Source of the DNA: Acinetobacter larvae
Lineage (GTDB): Bacteria > Pseudomonadota > Gammaproteobacteria > Pseudomonadales > Moraxellaceae
NCBI RefSeq assembly: GCF_001704115.1
Contig: NZ_CP016895.1
Span: forward strand, 1,116,001 to 1,180,000
DNA length: 64,000 bases
Direction: 5' to 3'
Shown: positions 61,751 to 64,000 of the stretch, piece by piece
Position numbering within the stretch: position 1 is the stretch's first letter
Layout of the letters: the number at the start of each line of letters is the position of its first letter
Program-made: the position numbers and the translations under genes
Notes under the pieces: generated by a model
The model's input: the letters and a program-made list of their open reading frames with translations, nothing else
Database searches by the model: none
What the model was told of the DNA's origin: nothing

Positions 61751-61768
61751 ATAAAAACCTTATCAAGT
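61732..61768 (+). repeat. Direct repeat of the scoA 3' end
   Basis: AACCCTATCAAGT in the gene end (61732-61744) recurs 24 bp later as AACCTTATCAAGT (61756-61768), 12 of 13 identical. Confidence 0.6.
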
Positions 61769-61871
61769 GATAAAGCGCTGATCCTGTATACAGTCCAAAG
61801 AGGGTTTATCGGGAGCGTCATTGCCGACATAACGGACCGAAGATACATCAAGTACAGACTTAACATGTCGG

Positions 61872-61980
61872 CACAAAAACAGCTAAGCACGAAACAGCTC
61901 AGCACGTGGGCATAGAAACAGCTCAACATAGAAACAGCACCTAAGCACAGAAACAGACATCTAAGCATAGAAAAGATAGA
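61872..61980 (+). repeat. Degenerate repeat array in the scoA-scoB spacer
   Basis: Five or six units of 16-23 bp, each built around GAAACAGC followed by a variable part and AGCA (for example TAGAAACAGCTCAACA). Period is irregular. Confidence 0.75.
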
Positions 61981-62001
61981 CACATTATGGAGAATGACAT
62001 C

Positions 62002-62631
62002 ATGGCATGGACCAAACAGCAAATGGCACAACGCGCTGCACAAGAATTACAAGATGGCTTTTATGTCAACCTTGGCATTGGTTTACCCACGCTGGTTGCC
62101 AATTATATTGCAGCAGATCAAACCGTTTGGCTGCATTCTGAAAATGGTTTATTGGGAATCGGTGAGTTCCCAACTGAGGACAGCATTGATGCAGATTTAA
62201 TTAATGCGGGGAAGCAAACGGTGACGGTAAAGCCTGGTGGCGCATTTTTCTCGAGTGCTGAGTCTTTTGCCATGATTCGTGGTGGGCATATCGATTTGGC
62301 AATTTTAGGGGCGATGGAAGTGTCAGAGCAGGGTGATTTGGCCAATTGGATGATCCCTGGAAAAAAAGTAAAGGGCATGGGGGGGGCGATGGATTTGGTG
62401 GCTGGGGTACGTCGTGTCGTGGTGTTGATGGAACATTGTACCAAAGAGGGGCAGTCGAAAATTTTACCACAATGTAGTTTGCCCCTGACTGGGAGCCAAG
62501 TGGTCGATCGTATTATCACTGAATATGGTGTATTTGATATAACCGATGCCGGCATCAAAGTGGTTGAACTGGCGGAGGGTGTCAGTTTTGCAGAGGTACA
62601 ACAATGCAGTGCTGTTAACTTACTGCAATAA
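62002..62631 (+). CDS. scoB: 3-oxoacid CoA-transferase subunit B
   Basis: Beta subunit of the same transferase. I choose ATG 62002 (209 residues), with GGAG 9 bases upstream; ATG 61987 adds five residues. The catalytic glutamate lies in [27 protein letters not shown] and the [18 protein letters not shown] region fit the family. It partners ScoA; the thiolase gene follows. Confidence 0.94.
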   Translation: MAWTKQQMAQRAAQELQDGFYVNLGIGLPTLVANYIAADQTVWLHSENGLLGIGEFPTEDSIDADLINAGKQTVTVKPGGAFFSSAESFAMIRGGHIDLAILGAMEVSEQGDLANWMIPGKKVKGMGGAMDLVAGVRRVVVLMEHCTKEGQSKILPQCSLPLTGSQVVDRIITEYGVFDITDAGIKVVELAEGVSFAEVQQCSAVNLLQ

Positions 62632-62789
62632 CGCGCGACAACTGAGTTATTGCACATGCGTTGCGCGCAAACTAAGGCACGTTGAAGCGTATTGGCTGAA
62701 GGCTGATATTTAGAAGATCACCATGAATACAGACCTCAAGAACAGCTATTTTTGAAGAGCGGCAATTTTTACGCAAAGGAATGAACAAC

Positions 62790-63965
62790 ATGAATCCAGT
62801 TTATATTGTACAAGGTGCCCGTACTGCAATGGGTGCCTTTCAGGGCAGCCTTGCAACTGTAACGGCACCAGCATTGGCTGCGGCAACGATTAACGCGACC
62901 TTGTCGGCATCTGGTTTAAAGCCGGAACAAGTGCAAGAGGTAATTTTAGGTTGTGTATTGCCAGCGGGTTTAAAGCAAGCACCCGCACGTCAAGCCATGC
63001 GTTTGGCGGCTTTGCCAGATTACATTACTGCGACCACGATAAATAAAGTCTGTGGTTCAGGTATGAAAGCAATCATGTTTGCAGCAGATAGTATTTTGCT
63101 TGGGCATGCTGATGTGGTGATTGCTGGGGGCATGGAGTCGATGAGCAATGCACCTTATTTACTGCCGAAAGCACGTGCAGGTTACCGTATGGGGCATGGC
63201 GAGGTCAAAGATCATATGTTTTTGGATGGTCTAGAAGATGCCGGAACGGGCAAAGCGATGGGGGTGTTTGCCCAGCAGATGGCGGATGAAAAAGGCTATA
63301 GTCGGCAACAGATGGATGACTTTGCAATCCGTTCACTGACACGCGCACAACAAGCGATTGCCGCAGGTTATTTTCAAGATGAAATTGTGCCTGTAGAAGT
63401 GCAAACACGCCAAGGCACGGTTTTGGTCAGTGAGGATGAACAGCCTGGCAAAGCCAATCTCGAGAAAATTCCACAGTTAAAAGCTGTATTCCGTCAAGAT
63501 GGTACGGTCACCGCGGCCAATTCTAGTTCAATTTCAGATGGTGCAGCCAGTGTCGTGCTTGCCAGTCAAGCCGTAGTCGATGCAGAGCAATTAACAGCGC
63601 TGGGCAAAATAGTCGCCTATGCCAGTCATGCGCAACATCCGTCTGAATTTACCATTGCACCGATTGGCGCAATAGAGAAAGTATTGCAAAAAGCTGGCTG
63701 GTCTGTTGCAGACGTCGAGCTATGGGAAATCAATGAAGCCTTTGCCATGGTGACTATGGCGGCTATTGATGCCTTGGGCCTAGATGCAGAGCGCGTCAAT
63801 ATTCATGGTGGCGCATGTGCACTGGGGCATCCCTTAGGAGCTTCGGGTGCTCGAATTGTGGTCAGTCTCATGCATGCCTTGAAACGTACAGGTCAACGCA
63901 AAGGGATTGCCAGTTTATGTATTGGTGGTGGTGAAGCAACGGCCATAGCCATCGAAATATGCTAA
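62790..63965 (+). CDS. Acetyl-CoA acetyltransferase (thiolase)
   Basis: Cleaves acetoacetyl-CoA to two acetyl-CoA. I use ATG 62790 (391 residues), since AAAGGA lies 9 bases upstream; ATG 62781 is only one base from it. The nucleophile Cys is in INKVCGSGMKA. The acid/base pair is His in NIHGGACALGHPLGASG and the second Cys in SLCIGGGEATA. Sequence is closer to AtoB/PhaA than to 3-oxoadipyl-CoA thiolases. With scoAB it completes acetoacetate breakdown. The last 35 bases of the window hold nothing recognisable. Confidence 0.93.
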   Translation: MNPVYIVQGARTAMGAFQGSLATVTAPALAAATINATLSASGLKPEQVQEVILGCVLPAGLKQAPARQAMRLAALPDYITATTINKVCGSGMKAIMFAADSILLGHADVVIAGGMESMSNAPYLLPKARAGYRMGHGEVKDHMFLDGLEDAGTGKAMGVFAQQMADEKGYSRQQMDDFAIRSLTRAQQAIAAGYFQDEIVPVEVQTRQGTVLVSEDEQPGKANLEKIPQLKAVFRQDGTVTAANSSSISDGAASVVLASQAVVDAEQLTALGKIVAYASHAQHPSEFTIAPIGAIEKVLQKAGWSVADVELWEINEAFAMVTMAAIDALGLDAERVNIHGGACALGHPLGASGARIVVSLMHALKRTGQRKGIASLCIGGGEATAIAIEIC

Positions 63966-64000
63966 GCCTTTGCTGCTTCGGTTTTGCCGATATTTTTGCC

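Overview
The window is a chromosomal segment of a gammaproteobacterium of the order Pseudomonadales, almost certainly an Acinetobacter species. This rests on three gene neighbourhoods: gltA divergent from sdhCDAB followed by sucAB-lpd-sucCD; lolB-ispE-tRNA-Gln-prs-rplY-pth facing hemA; and a membrane PQQ glucose dehydrogenase of Acinetobacter length next to an OprB-type porin. Nearly all genes are housekeeping genes with uniform base and codon character. I see no insertion sequence, prophage, CRISPR array or rRNA operon. The species cannot be fixed from the sequence alone.

Layout. 1-3.2 kb is a small, probably catabolic cluster: the end of an MFS transporter, a divergent AroE-like dehydrogenase, an SDR oxidoreductase and a GntR/FCD regulator. 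3.6-9.9 kb is a minus-strand run: panD, pth, rplY, prs, four identical tRNA-Gln genes, ispE, lolB and a TPR protein. 10-22 kb holds hemA, dnaG, bamD, rluD, pgeF, an HdeD-like protein, smpB, coaD, a ferredoxin, the RNase P RNA gene rnpB, two copies of a tRNA-Met cassette, nadE and a small HExxH protein. 22.6-37.6 kb is the TCA-cycle block: gltA (minus), a 1.9-kb gene-poor gap, sdhCDAB, sucA-sucB-lpd and sucC-sucD. 37.9-41.8 kb encodes sugar uptake and periplasmic oxidation (OprB porin, gcd). 42-57.8 kb is mixed housekeeping: a META lipoprotein, rsmD, mrdA, a DUF445 protein, adk, nth with an RsxB-like ferredoxin protein, gdhA, a second META lipoprotein, a YgiD-type dioxygenase, rlmH, lon and a 5-formyl-THF cyclo-ligase. 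58.2-64 kb holds a retropepsin-like protease with a PDZ domain, then a LysR regulator and a ketone-body or short-chain acyl-CoA module (scoA, scoB, acetyl-CoA acetyltransferase).

How it works together. gltA, sdh, suc and lpd give the citrate-to-citrate part of the TCA cycle. gcd feeds electrons from glucose to ubiquinone. The sco/thiolase module turns acetoacetate into acetyl-CoA using succinyl-CoA made by sucAB. gdhA links 2-oxoglutarate to nitrogen assimilation.

Main unexpected signals. (1) At seven genes (panD, lolB, the OprB gene, gcd, a small membrane protein gene, a lysR gene and scoA), short tandem repeats that include or resemble the last codons and stop codon extend into the downstream spacer. 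Further 14-27 bp tandem arrays lie in other spacers. (2) sucA has a leader of about 300 nt that folds on paper into nested helices and a three-way junction. (3) A 92-nt sRNA candidate with its own promoter and terminator lies between lon and rlmH. (4) A terminator-like hairpin precedes sucC. (5) Several long perfect hairpins without U-tracts sit downstream of genes. No clearly new multi-gene system is present.
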